64,000 bases of DNA from Membranipora membranacea (GCA_914767715.1 OU612072.1:21948001-22012000); one strand, 5' to 3'. Positions 34,751 to 45,699 are shown, counted from the stretch's first letter. Translations and numbers: made by a program. The notes: generated from the sequence alone by a model not told the origin.

Positions 34751-35698
34751 TGTTTATATGTAAGGGGATCATTGCAAGCAACTCTCCTAAAACAATATTA
34801 TCACAATGTTGGCTATCAGGTATTGCGTTTTACGTTTAGGCCTACGCTATGCGTTGACATTTTTTTTATGGTCTTATCTTATTATGGTAGACAAGTTATA
34901 ACAGTAGACATGATTGCAACTCCCAGCTACAGAGAGGATGTTCAGAACAGAATATATTTTCATTTCAGAATCAGCCAAGTTCGTCGTCTGCAACTCCTCC
35001 CTCCTAGATGGCCCTAGATCTTTAACATGATTCTTTCTATTTTAAAATAGTCTATTAATTAAAATTATGAATGAAGCATGAATTGAATAGCCTAAGCCTA
35101 GAACATGGCCCCAAGAAACAACAATTTCAAAAGATTGCTATTAAAAGTAAGCTTCTTAATGCCTACTGTGAATCTATATAAGTGGTCACTGCTTGCTTAG
35201 ATAATCATTGTTTGTTTTGTAAAATCTGCTACATACAACAACGAATTCACAGAAATCCTCCAGCTAGGGCTAGGCTAGTAGGGAAAGCTACTTATCTCAG
35301 ATCCACCACAATGTCAACCATAACTGTGCCACACATATAAATATTTCACTACAATCACCTCACCTCAAGACTGCAGACTGTAGATAGCTCAATTTGGCTA
35401 GTTCTGCAGACAGTGCATGTATTTTTTCTTCACTCCTCACTTATGCATTGTCCAGCTTTGACTTTTCTTTTTCAATTGCAACACTCTTAGGATAGGAGAT
35501 AAAAAAAAAACCTCACTTTTTGTAACACATGATTTGATTGGCTGCATTATGATATGGAGTATTGGTATAAGCAGAGCTAATATATCTAAGCTTTGGTATA
35601 AGTATTCTTGGAGAGAAAAAGTTTGTAGGGCACTCAGGATTACTTTATTATCACATCATTTGTGGTGTCTTTGACATTTGGAATCTACTGCTTTAAAG
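34751..35698. promoter_or_regulatory. Head-to-head PHAX / AP2S1 promoter region, unit 1
   Basis: The PHAX start codon (minus) and the AP2S1 start codon (plus) are 948 bp apart and diverge. The same arrangement is kept in unit 2 (49695-50937). No TATA box is obvious; no specific factor sites are claimed. Confidence 0.5.
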
Positions 35699-36931
35699 AT
35701 GGTATGTGCTAGCAATTGCAATTTGATATAGCCCAATATAGAACCAGGCCTATGGAATTTATGCCTGATAGTCATGAGAATGAAATGGTCATGAAGAAAT
35801 GTATGAATGAATGAAGCAGTTTTTTTTATTTGTACTTGCTAACTAATAACATCTTAATTAATTTATAAATAGATTTGCTCCCTGCAAATTTGTATAATAA
35901 TCTTGTAGGGCAGTATGAATGGTTATTTGTATAATTCTGCCCTACCCATGTTAGGGTACTTGTAGTCATGGTGTCACTCAGCAGGTAGCCACACAATGAC
36001 TGATTTAACTGTGTGTGTGCATGATTTTCTATTCAACCAAACTTTACCTAAGCTAAGCGCTGACTAACTGACTTGAGTGAGTAGCATGATCACAGACAGT
36101 AACCCTACTCTCAGTACAGACTAGCTAAATAATAGCTCTCAATATTGATTGGCTCCTGTGAGCTTGTAAGCATTTATATTGTCGAGGCGTCTTGCATCGA
36201 TCATACACTTTGCGCATGAGCACCCAATCAATTCAGGGCGCTAATCTTTGCACCTTAGCACTCGGATTTATCCATTTGTGAGTTCCCAGACTGAAGAGTT
36301 GCCCATTCGCACTGGTTAAACATTAACTTTATGTGCAAAATGTAAATGTAATAGGTCAATTGGGCCAGTTTGTGACACTGTCGCTGCGATGCAGAGTGTC
36401 TCGTGTCTGTAAATTCTCTGCAGTGCATAGAAGCTTTTATAGCCTCAGGGAGTAGTATGCAGGCAAATTAACTGTCAGTACATCCTGGGCTGTGGTTGAT
36501 GCAGGTTTTCTTGGTACATCATTGCCATTTATTAGGGTAGTTTTTTTTTCAGGTCAATCAGTTCAACATTACACGCTGTCATTTCAGATTGATTTAGTAT
36601 ATGGATATGGTTTTCTTTTTGTTCATGACAGTGCTCTGGTCAATATGAGACTGATTAGTCAAAAAATCACTCACGTTACATCATAACTTGCCAGTACCAT
36701 GAAAGTATGAAGTCATTTAGAATTATCGGGTAGTTTAGTACACCTGCATTCCTTTACCAGATCATATCATCAACAAAACAGTTATTATTTATGTCAGGTC
36801 TTCCTCACTTATAGCTTCAGTCATTCCTAAAATACACTATGCTATCTAGGCTTATAATTTGGACTGACCCTATTTCATCCTTGTATGGCTGACATTAATA
36901 TCACTGATTAGGCCTATGCTTGCTGTTTCAG

Positions 36932-37081
36932 ATTAGGTTTATTCTGATACAGAACCGAGCTGGTAAGACACGTCTTGCTAAGTGGTATATGCACTCCGAC
37001 GATGAGGAGAAACAAAAACTGATTGAAGAAGTTCACTCTGTTGTCACTGTGAGAGACGCTAAACACACAAACTTTGTAGAG
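36932..37081 (+). CDS. AP2S1: AP2S1 exon 2, unit 1 (intact)
   Basis: 150 bp; [20 protein letters not shown] is the start of the sigma longin-like fold, and the exon ends [10 protein letters not shown] before GTAACT. Nearly identical to other animal sigma-2 proteins. Confidence 0.95.
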
Positions 37082-37454
37082 GTAACTTACTCAGGTTCCT
37101 ATTTAAACCTTCCATATATTAATATTGGGTTTTATTCAAGAAGTTCTTACGGAACATACCCGGTTTCAGTTTCTCACTGCCCTAAGTTTGTTTGAGTTAC
37201 AGGAGCTCTACAATATTTTTTTAATCTTACCTCAGTTGGCAACCAGACAAACATTTCAAAATCTATATGATATATGATTACAGCTAAATTGGAATCAATC
37301 AGTCATCACACCTGTTATAAATAAGTGCCTGCACTCCAGTCCCCAGTTGATAATTGCTCACAATTAACGCTGTTCTCACTTTCTCTCAAACTCTGAAACA
37401 ATCCTATCAACACAGAAAGCATGTTCATATTAAAGTAAGAATCAGGTTTGAATC

Positions 37455-37682
37455 ATTCTAGAGTTCTCAGTGTTGTTTGAACCACTCTGTAAGGTCTATG
37501 AACTGTGGCCTATTTGCAACCTATTTTCACTCACTCAAAGTTGAGATGAGAAGGTACTGAAAGGTGCTTTCTTAAGGATAAAATATACAATATAGTACCT
37601 TTTTAGTACCTTCTCATCTCAATTTTGTCTGAAAGTCAGGTGAAAGTAGGTTTCTAAATTAGACTGAGAACTCTAGAATCAT
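37455..37682. mobile_element. MITE at the unit-1/unit-2 divergence point
   Basis: Ends CATTCTAGAGTTCTCAGT and (reverse complement) ATGATTCTAGAGTTCTCAGT; the subterminal parts gagatgagaaggtact / agtaccttctcatctc also pair. Unit 2 retains only the outermost left end (54150-54163) and then becomes unrelated. It lies in AP2S1 intron 2. A related subterminal motif is near 24805-24850. Confidence 0.7.
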
Positions 37683-37810
37683 ACAAAAAATATGTTACAT
37701 TCACAGTCACTTTAACTAAGCCTAGTCTGATCCATCGTCATACTTATAATTTTATCCATGCCAAACTACTAGCTCACTCTTTATCATGTTACTCATGTCA
37801 TGTTTTGTAG

Positions 37811-37986
37811 TTCAGGAGTTTTAAGATAGTATACTGACGATACGCCGGATTATTCTTCTGTGTATGTGTGGATACCGCCGACAACAGCTCTTAGCTTATC
37901 TTGAAGCCATACATAACTTTGTCGAGGTGCTCAACGAATAATTCTACAATGTCTTCGAACTAGATCTAGTCTTCAACTTTTATAAG
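37811..37986 (+). pseudogene. AP2S1: AP2S1 exon 3, unit 1 (two stops, frameshift)
   Basis: FRSFKIVY, TGA, RYAGLFFCVCVDTADNS, then in a shifted frame LAYLEAIHNFVEVLNE, TAA, FYNVFELDLVFNFYK. Splice sites (TTTTGTAG and GTAAGT) are still normal. Confidence 0.9.
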
Positions 37987-39232
37987 GTAAGTCTTTTATT
38001 GGGAGAGGAGTAAAGTATTCGAAGGAGGAAAAGTTTCACACAGGCTTGAAATAGTCAAAAATATGGCTAGCTAACATTTAACTCAAATTGGTTTCTTTAT
38101 GATATTATCTACCGCCATCTCCGTGCCCAGACCAAAGCTAGCAAGAATCGGTGCTAGTTAACATGAAGACACTCCCGTCTAATCGAAGCCAAATTAAACT
38201 TTAGCTCATATTCATTTCTCTGGGTATCATGTAACAATTGCCGTTGCCAAATTGTTTGAAATCAGGAAAACTGAAAAACATTGTTGCTGTAATTTTAGAA
38301 AAAAAAATGAACTGCACCCCCTGATCCAATCCTATTTATATTTACCTCACCATGATAATATGAGATGGACCCAAAGCTTTGAACATTAGGTGTAATAAAA
38401 AATGACATTCAAAGACCATAAAAAAAGAACATCCCTGCCTAACTATAGCATATCCTCCAATAAACCTGAAACTATATGACAAGATAACCCACACTCCCTC
38501 CTGATTTTTTTGGTTTTCTCTGACACATTTTGAACGACTATGTTTCTTTTGCCCAGTTCAACAGTTTGGTGGCCTAGTTACTATAATTCGGTTTGTCTTG
38601 AGAGTTGTGGGTTATCTTTGGTTGCACAAGACTTGTTATGCTTGCCTCTGGGCCAAATTGTATAAACAGACAAGGTGTAAGCTCACTTAGCCCGCTACTG
38701 GCATGTGAATCTTTAGACTGACCTCTCCCCTTACATGATAAACTGGCAGCTAAGTAGATAAAATTTACTATTTAATTGTAGCCTAGATTCAATCATGTAG
38801 ACCTGCTTAATCTGACTCTAAAGTTGTATATTTTTGAGGAAAGACATCCACTTTCATTGCCGTATTTTTTCGATGTGTAGTATCAGACCACACAGAACTT
38901 ATTTAGGCATGTTTATAGCGAAAGCGTAGAGTTAGGTACATTTACCTTTACGCACTATCAAATTGGAGTTGTCCACTCAAAAAACAGTGGTTCAAGGAAT
39001 TGACAACACCTGAATGATGCTAAATTGCCTTTGAAATTCAACATTTTGTTTCTTAATCATGCTGATGATACTCGTTTGACCAACCTTAGACTTCTTAGTG
39101 AAATTCTGTAACAATTTTTTCCATTATATCATTACTTAAGGAATTACACCCCCTCCCCCCACCAAATTTAAGGAGAAAGCTACTGTCACTCACTTTTCAT
39201 GTTACATATAACTTTTTGTCCTTTTACTTTAG

Positions 39233-39334
39233 GTGTACAGAGTGGTGGATGAGATGTTTTTAGCAGGAGAAATTAGAGAGACGAGTCAAACCAAAGTACT
39301 AAAACAGCTCCTTATGCTCTGATCACTGGAATAA
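39233..39334 (+). CDS. AP2S1: AP2S1 exon 4, unit 1
   Basis: VYRVVDEMFLAGEIRETSQ.. LLML, then TGA where the family has Gln, followed by SLE and TAA. Loss of the last four residues alone might be tolerated, but the upstream exon is broken. Confidence 0.9.
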
Positions 39335-39365
39335 GTCTACTGTACATCATCACTTATCTATAATA

Positions 39366-39655
39366 CGTAACCAGGTTCGATCCCCGGCGCCGGCTATCAT
39401 TTCTGATTTGGCACTGGCAAGCCATTCATCCTAGCCAGGTCTGTTCGGATCAGGACCATACATACAGGAGGTCTACTGTGTGCTTGCATGCAGTATAAAG
39501 ATCCCCTCTGCCTCTTCGAAAAAGAGTAGCCGGCAACGGCGGGCAAGGGTATAGGGTAATACCTCACACAAGCCACCTGCGCTTAAGGGGGCCCGTTGAA
39601 TAGGGCGGTCATATAAGACCTAGTGCATAGAAAAAGAAAGAAAAAAAAAAAAAAA
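39366..39655 (+). mobile_element. SINE, 5' truncated, with poly(A) tail
   Basis: Starts within a polymerase III B box (GGTTCGATCCCC), followed by a conserved body (tttctgatttggcactggc; cctctgcctcttcgaaaaag; agtagccgg; gggcaagggtataggg) and an A-rich tail at 39630-39655. It inserted just downstream of AP2S1 exon 4. The same family lies inverted at 43450-43735. Confidence 0.75.
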
Positions 39656-40226
39656 CGCAATCGTAATCTGGATATATAACTGTACCAGCAGGAAAACCTG
39701 GAGAATTCATCTTCTACTTATTCATTTGGTCCTTAGTTTTACTAGTTTGAAAATAGTTTTCTGAATTAAAAAATGACTTTACTGGTTGAAGTCATGTCTT
39801 ACTACTCATGTAGCTGAAAGTGGTTTTATGGCATCAAAACTTCTTTCATCTTCATGTGTACTATGACTTGCGATGTTTGGTTATTGATTCAAGTAGATTT
39901 AATGGTGGCTTTTTTTCCTCACTGGTCCCTGTAATACCATTCCATGGTGTAGCTGTTGGAAAAGCTGACAATTATCATAAAACTCTAATATGACACATCT
40001 ATTGTTCCGGCCCCCCAGCACCCCCGGGTGTATACATCTCCTGTAACAGACCCTCTGCCTACGGGTGTCAGGAAAATTTAGTGATGAGGTCGAATAATCT
40101 TGAAACATTATCATGTTATGTTATTTTCTCACTTACTAGACTACTCATGATAACAGAGCCAATACAATTCATTAATTTGCTGCATTATGGGAGCGTAGTT
40201 TTCATACACTGATTGTGTTCTTGTAG

Positions 40227-40403
40227 AATGTCAGGAAGGTACAGAATGAAAAGGAGGAAGGTAACTCAGGCTCTCAAGTATATAAACTTTGCTATAGATA
40301 AGAGTAACATGATATTATTACCAGGCTCTGCTACTGTAGCTCTGGAGGAGATATTCGGAGTTATCACTCTTATCACAGGTCTCATGTCTAATGAGGATGC
40401 CAG
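40227..40403 (+). pseudogene. RAPGEF1: RAPGEF1 N-terminal exon 1, unit 1 (+1 frameshift)
   Basis: Starts in phase 0 with VRKVQNE, then the extra A moves RRKVTQALKYINFAIDK into another frame. Length 177 where 176 would fit phases 0 to 2; the unit-2 copy is 175. Confidence 0.75.
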
Positions 40404-41005
40404 GTAAGTGAGGAACGGAGGCTTTAGGGGGCCTCAACACGGAATGGCAACCTCAGGGTGCCTCAACATGATAAAGAATCAACCGTAGTTTGGTTCCGTG
40501 CAGCTAAAGCTTCGACAGTGAATTCAATGAAAAGTCAGATCATCTAGATGTGCAGCGCAGATAATGGAGCTGTTTATTTCATAATTTATCAAGCTCTGAT
40601 CTCAATTTAAAAAAATCCCGGTCAGGGAGGATTGCAGGCGTCTCTATCATTCACTGGTTAATGATGTCACTTCGCACCCTGAAACTCTGTCAAACCCTCT
40701 ACCTCGCCACTCCCCTACAATCAGCCCCTAGCAGTTAACTTTGTTTAGGTCACAATTAGAGCTGTTGTTGGTGGTTGGTAGTTGAATGCCATAACTAACC
40801 CAGCAGCCAGGAATAGACTAGACTTTGTTACAGGAGGAGTTGTACGATTACCTCCACCTAGGAGTTAGAGTTAGGAGTTGTCTCTAACTCCTTGCCTCCA
40901 CCACTCCAAACATTGATAAATAAAGATATGTTGTGTGTTTGGCAATTTACATATTGACATGTCTAGTATAAACTCTGCTATATTCTCTTGTTGCTATTTT
41001 GGTAG

Positions 41006-41122
41006 CGCAGAGCTGACTTATTACCTACAGCAGACATATAATGCTCTGGCTGAGCTCATAGAGTGGGCTGACGCCGTCATGCTCATGGATATAAAAACCC
41101 AACTAGATGTCAACAATGCAAA
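41006..41122 (+). CDS. RAPGEF1: RAPGEF1 N-terminal exon 2, unit 1
   Basis: 117 bp, phase 2 to 2, encoding AELTYYLQQTYNALAEL then EWADAVMLMD; aligned with YSRVYQSLANLIRWSDQVML of C3G. Acceptor TTTTGGTAG, donor GTGAGT. Confidence 0.85.
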
Positions 41123-41451
41123 GTGAGTCCGGGTTCTGTTAGATGAGGAAACTTTTGCTTTTTTTGTTACTTGTAAGCAATGTAATAACGATTTGAGAAT
41201 TGATATCGTTGATATACGAAGGTCCCTTAAGATAATTATTAGTTCTTAGTAGTTCCTTACTTTGGCTCTTGTTATTGAAAGTCACAAATTAATATAACTG
41301 TATTATAACATCAGCTCAAAATGTTTGCTTTGCATTCCTTAGCTACTAGTTATCCCAGGCACCAATCATTCCAGCACATTGGATAAATTATAAATTACAC
41401 TGGTTGAAACTTGTAATTGATTTCTACAATGACTTCCTTATGATTTGACAG

Positions 41452-41638
41452 GAGAGTGAGACGAGGTATCGAGACATCAGTAGATGACCTCACAGAGTTT
41501 ACATGTGAAGAGGTATAATGTAGTTATGGGACCAGATGGTAAAACCTACCTACAAGCACTGCTGGCTCAGAGCGAGGATTTGTCCCCCATACAACCGATT
41601 CTCAGACCTGCTGGAGATGCTACCGGTACTGGATATAA
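41452..41638 (+). pseudogene. RAPGEF1: RAPGEF1 N-terminal exon 3, unit 1 (frame change)
   Basis: RRGIETSVDDLTEFTCEEV then TAA; from about 41515 the coding frame moves by one (YNVVMGPDGKTYLQALL.. to GTGYK), which joins the next exon in phase. Unit 2 has the same 187-bp length and the same shift. A third frame is also open over the second half. Confidence 0.65.
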
Positions 41639-41923
41639 GTAAGTTATTCTTTGTGTGTAAACTGATGTCATTTTATTCTGTTTGGCACGAGGAATAGCAG
41701 TCATTATCATTGACACAGTTTGTGTGGTTTATTTAGTTTGTTTATGCCTCGTTCGCACTTGCTCTAGCTATGTTAATTTCATCATTATTTGCATAACTAT
41801 ATGTATACATTCAACTTATTGACTTGCTACACAAAACCATCAAAAGTTGTGCCCTCTTTGACATTAAGGGGGCAACTCCAACATAAAGCTACAATGCATG
41901 CGTTTTTATCCTTCTGTTCGTAG

Positions 41924-42105
41924 GGGAGCACCTGTCGATTTGAACGATTTCACAAGCAGAATATGTCAGTTAACGATGGGCGTCATAGCTAACTCTGCTA
42001 CAGGACAGAAGGAGAGAGCCCCCAATTTATCTCATCCACCCTCAACCTCTGAGAGAAAATACAGATCAAGTATAGGCTCTGATTATGATAACGTCAGCAA
42101 TAATT
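41924..42105 (+). CDS. RAPGEF1: RAPGEF1 N-terminal exon 4, unit 1
   Basis: 182 bp, phase 2 to 1; GAPVDLNDFTSRICQL.. SERKYRSSIGSDYDNVSNN. The YDN motif resembles Tyr/Ser-rich stretches of the C3G linker. Acceptor TTCGTAG, donor GTAAGG. Confidence 0.75.
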
Positions 42106-42436
42106 GTAAGGATAATCAATAACTTTGCACCAGGACAAGGCTAACTTGAGGAGCCTAGTAACTTAATTTTCTCTAATAAAATTGTCCATTCACTCTGTTA
42201 AACTTTGCCAGAGTTGCTTGTAGTTGTATTCCATTATTGACTGGTGATAAATGGTGATGGAATGCCCCTACCAGAAAACTAGGATAAACCACATCACTCA
42301 GGAGCTATCTATGTGTCAGTACTGTGAGCTAAGAAACCTCATTGCAGGTCAAGAATTTTCCTAAACAAATCACTAGAAATAAACTTGAGTTGAGTTGTAT
42401 AAAGATAATTAATTTTGTTTAATTTTTCATGAGCAG

Positions 42437-42590
42437 CCTCTTATGACAGGAACACCAACTCTCCGGTTGTAACAACGATGATGGCTGCCTCTGATCCTTC
42501 GACCCCCAGCAGGAACAAAAATTCTATGAATAGAAGCTTTGCTGGTCTGCCAGTGGGAGTAGGGAACAGCATTTGTTGCACCTTTCAAAA
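42437..42590 (+). pseudogene. RAPGEF1: RAPGEF1 N-terminal exon 5, unit 1 (donor lost)
   Basis: SYDRNTNSPVVTTMMAASDP.. SMNRSFAGLPV after acceptor ATGAGCAG. Sequence diverges from unit 2 after GLP, where the unit-2 copy continues to a GTATGT donor. Confidence 0.6.
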
Positions 42591-43449
42591 GCTTCATTCC
42601 TTATCTTTATGGATTTTTTCACAGGGATCATATTTAGAAGTTAGCACTATGATATAGTTGTCTTGAATTGATACATTCGGCCACATTGCCCACTCTCCCT
42701 GCATAAAATAATTACATTGATATGAATAAGTAATAACCTAACAGACCCATTGACATAAATTCTCTGTCAGGATCATCCATTTCACAGTATAGCATGTTAT
42801 AGCATTGTCACATAGCCCTCTGTATATATACAGCCGACTGGTATTGAGTCTCAAATCCAAAGAGAATACTAGTCTGAGACATTTAGCTGTTGGTAACATT
42901 ACACATATCGACTGATCATTCTGCGCATGCTCAGCTCTGGGCATGAGCTGATCTCTGCAAAATTGAGTCTCGGAATTCCGAAGCCATCTGATTGGCTACC
43001 TGCTCTGGTGGTATGCTCTTCAATGCGTGCGGAATTGATATTGATAGTTATTCTCTCTTGTCACTCTTAGCTGATTTTGAATGGCAGTTCATGCAGGGGG
43101 TATCCCATTCTCCCTGACCAAATTTTCTTTCAGAACCTAGACTAAACTCATTGTTCTTGCACATGCGCAATTTAAAGTCACGCATGATTTATACTTAGCC
43201 TTACGACATCTACTTTGTGGTAACTATAGCCTAGTTTATCAGTGATCTACATGCCCAGTCAGATCACGAGAGTCAGTATGTCCACTGATTCGAGTATCGA
43301 TGGCTCCGTCGCTGCTTTAATGGCGAATCAAATGCAAAGATTTCTGTGAAAATTCTCAAACCCAGACTAAGCCTTGTAACGCCCAAGATCTATAAATCGA
43401 TCAACTGCTTTGTTTGGTACAAGATTCCACATTAGTGATTTAAGTCTAA

Positions 43450-43735
43450 GTCGTCATTGCTGAGAGGGTTACCCCTCTAGAGTACAGGCACCCTATACCC
43501 TTGTCCGCTGGAGTTCCGGCTACTCCTTTTATCGAAGAGGCAGATGGGGTCTTTTTACAGCATGTTGGGTGTGTAAACACACAGCGGACCTCCGGTATTT
43601 TAAGTCCCGTTCCGCAAGGACCTGGCTAGGATGGATTGTGCGCCAGTACCAAATCAGAAAGGACTGCCGGTGCTGGGAATCGACCCTGGACCACACAGAT
43701 CGGCACTCTTAACCATCAGACCACTCCTCACTCCT
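43450..43735 (-). mobile_element. SINE with tRNA-like head, minus strand
   Basis: Read on the minus strand: A box TGGTCTGATGGTTAAGAGTG (about 43722-43703), B box GGTCGATTCCC, then the same body as 39366-39655 (ctgatttggtactggc; ctgcctcttcgataaa; agtagccgg; caagggtatagggtg). It keeps the tRNA-derived 5' head that the other copy has lost, but has no clear poly(A) tail. Confidence 0.75.
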
Positions 43736-44064
43736 CACTCCTGATCATCTATATCTTTATGCAGTTATTATTTTACAGCTATTTGGAGTTTTTAAACAAT
43801 TGTGAGGAGGTGAACTACTCATGACTACTGCCAGCAACATGAAATGAAATATGCCATGTATGGTCGTCGGTCTGGTTGTTATAATTTTCTGACCATTCCG
43901 GTGCACATCTGCGGCAATTCAAAGACTCAAAATGTTTCAGTAACCTTGCAAAGTTCATAGTCTGATTACAACATTATCCAGCCTCATGAGCCCGAGTATG
44001 GATATACTCGCCTGCTGTATCTTCTTGTATAGTACTCATAAGATAGGTTACCATTTGCAAATAA

Positions 44065-44123
44065 CTGTAAAACCTAAATTTGAGGAATCTAAACCCCGCC
44101 CCTTTATTTAGGTTTTACAGTAC
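44065..44123. repeat. Hairpin with 17-bp arms
   Basis: ctgtaaaacctaaat / atttaggttttacag around a GC-richer loop; MITE-like. Confidence 0.75.
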
Positions 44124-45479
44124 CTCAAAAGTGGTTATCAATCTCATAAGTACTATAAAAGGTTTAAACTCCTTAACTATTTCATTTTTAACATTGACTC
44201 ATAAGAAGCAATAAGATAGATGGTGTTCATTGAATGAGCTCATCTACAATATAGATTTACACCATCATCACCCCAGCTCATAAGTTGACAGCTATGCAAA
44301 GGAACTACCTCACTGCTAAACACAGTGCTCATCCTGCAATTGAATTTTAGTGGTATGGTGGGACGGACAGTGAATCCCTCCTTCGTTCTAACCCACCAAT
44401 AAATAATGATAAATCTGACTTTATGAACTCGCTTACTTTTTTACCGATGACATCATTTTTATATTACTTAAAAATAATTGATTAAAATTGTAATAAAATG
44501 CAAATGGAATGCATCTCACAGTAGGCCTGTAGACTGCTCATCAGCTCAATTGTATTTACTCTTCAGAAGAATTAGGGATTCAAATATCTTTTATTTAACG
44601 TAAGGGGAATGTTGCTCTTCAGGCTAGGTATAAAAAATAAATCAAATTTCAAACGAGAGAATGCAGTGACCCTAATTCTCATACTGTAGCAATCATATTA
44701 TTCCAATAAGAGACAACTTTTGAGTGTTTAAGAGACCTTGTAGGGCCTCGATTGCACGTCCCTGCTCTATTTCCACTTTGCAAGAAAAACTTTCACCTGC
44801 CCGCTACGCGCAAAAAAAACTGGCATATTGCTTGTTCCTGGAACCTCTCTGCCATATCACTCAATAGAAACTATCTGTCTTACTCATCTGTGTCCAGTAT
44901 CCAACTCACCACTCTTACTGCACATGGAAAACAGAAGTGTGCTCAAAACCTGCTCTTGTCTCCAGGTGGTATGACCTATACACTAATATATTTATATTGA
45001 TATAAAAAGCAGAATATAGTCAAGGGGTTATGCATCTTGATAGCCACTGATTCCCATATCTGCCCAATTGCGTCAGTAAATGGGGCCCCAAATTTGTGCG
45101 AAACAATCTGAGCATTCCTCTCGCACTATCTTAACAACAAACTTTTTAAAAAAAATATCCGGGTACAAATTCAAGTTTGTTTCAGTTTGGAGAGATATGG
45201 GAACTGTTTATTTATTGGGAGAAAAAGTATGCAAAAATATGCATAATAATTCTGTTCCGTGGTGTTCTGAGTATAGACCAAGATCAGTAACAATACTATC
45301 TACATTAGATCATGAGGCTGTAAGCACCACAGATATGTGAGTCTGATCGGAGGAGATAAACCCTAACTCTGCTACTGTCTCCTGGTCATGTGATCCTCAC
45401 CACCTTATATACCAGTAATGGGCAGAAAGGCCAGGCAATGTACAGAACTGAAAGTAGACAGAGAGGATTATATATCTTG

Positions 45480-45699
45480 TCAGCTGTAAACTCCTATTTC
45501 TATACCAGGCATCTCCCCCATTAAATCAGAGTCATCTATTAAATCAGAGGGCGGGGCTTGTAATGATTCCGATGTATTATTCTTATTGCGCTATTTTCTC
45601 TTTCTATTCTGTCTGTCTTTCATATTCATTTTTTTGGCAAACTTTTGATTTTCTCTCTCCGGTGAGAAGATAATTCCTTCACCATATCTTTAGCTATAT
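45480..45699 (-). pseudogene. PHAX: PHAX exon 7, unit 2 (frameshift)
   Basis: gaagataattcc here against gaagatttcc in unit 1: two extra bases just after the VKE codons. See the gene entry. Acceptor TATTTACAG is intact. Confidence 0.8.

Larger units (their letters stand above)
35699..39334 (+). pseudogene. AP2S1: AP2S1 (AP-2 sigma subunit), unit 1, four exons, inactivated
   Basis: Sigma is the small core subunit of the clathrin adaptor AP-2, which binds dileucine cargo signals. Exon 1 is the ATG alone (35699-35701, followed by GTATGT); exon 2 36932-37081; exon 3 37811-37986; exon 4 39233-39334. The four exons cover the whole 142-residue family length. Exon 3 is 176 bp where the family needs 174, has TGA at 37835 in place of the second Arg in YRRYAG, a 2-bp gain near 37890, and TAA at 37939 in place of Tyr in NEY. 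Exon 4 has TGA at 39320 in place of Gln before the final SLE. Exon 2 is intact. Confidence 0.85.
40227..42590 (+). pseudogene. RAPGEF1: RAPGEF1 5' half, unit 1 (five exons, frameshifted)
   Basis: Exons 40227-40403, 41006-41122, 41452-41638, 41924-42105 and 42437-about 42590 encode the N-terminal regulatory region of C3G: RRKVTQALKYINFAIDK, LLPGSATVALEEIFG, YYLQQTYNALAELIEWAD, VMLMDIKTQ, matching the human EVVSALRYF..LPGSASKVLEAI..YQSLANLIRWSDQVML. Later exons are polar (RKYRSSIGSDYDNVSNN). The first exon has one extra A (GAAAAGG, about 40250) and the third exon a +1 shift; the last exon has no clear donor. The gene is cut off by the start of unit 2, so no catalytic part follows on this strand. 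Confidence 0.8.
13640..42950. repeat. Segmental duplication, unit 1
   Basis: Carries PHAX(-), AP2S1(+) and 5' RAPGEF1(+) in the same order and orientation as unit 2 (about 44490-63250). Colinear blocks: 13.64-16.79 with 44.49-47.57; 33.01-37.46 with 47.58-54.16 (interrupted by the unit-2 LINE); 40.19-42.95 with 60.43-63.25 kb. Coding and intronic sequence are both conserved at high identity. The 16.2-kb block 16788-33013 is absent from unit 2. Confidence 0.9.
42951..44489. other. Junction between duplication units, no gene
   Basis: Sequence without a counterpart in the other unit; it contains the inverted SINE (43450-43735) and a hairpin (44065-44123). Confidence 0.6.

Noticed and set aside
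35000-35698. TATA-type core promoter for AP2S1 or PHAX
   Set aside because: Many AT-rich hexamers occur by composition; without start-site data none can be singled out.
37835-39322. Stop-codon reassignment (TGA/TAA read as amino acids)
   Set aside because: AP2S1 unit 1 also has a 2-bp frameshift, the replaced residues differ (Arg, Tyr, Gln), and other exons here use normal stops; pseudogene decay explains it better.
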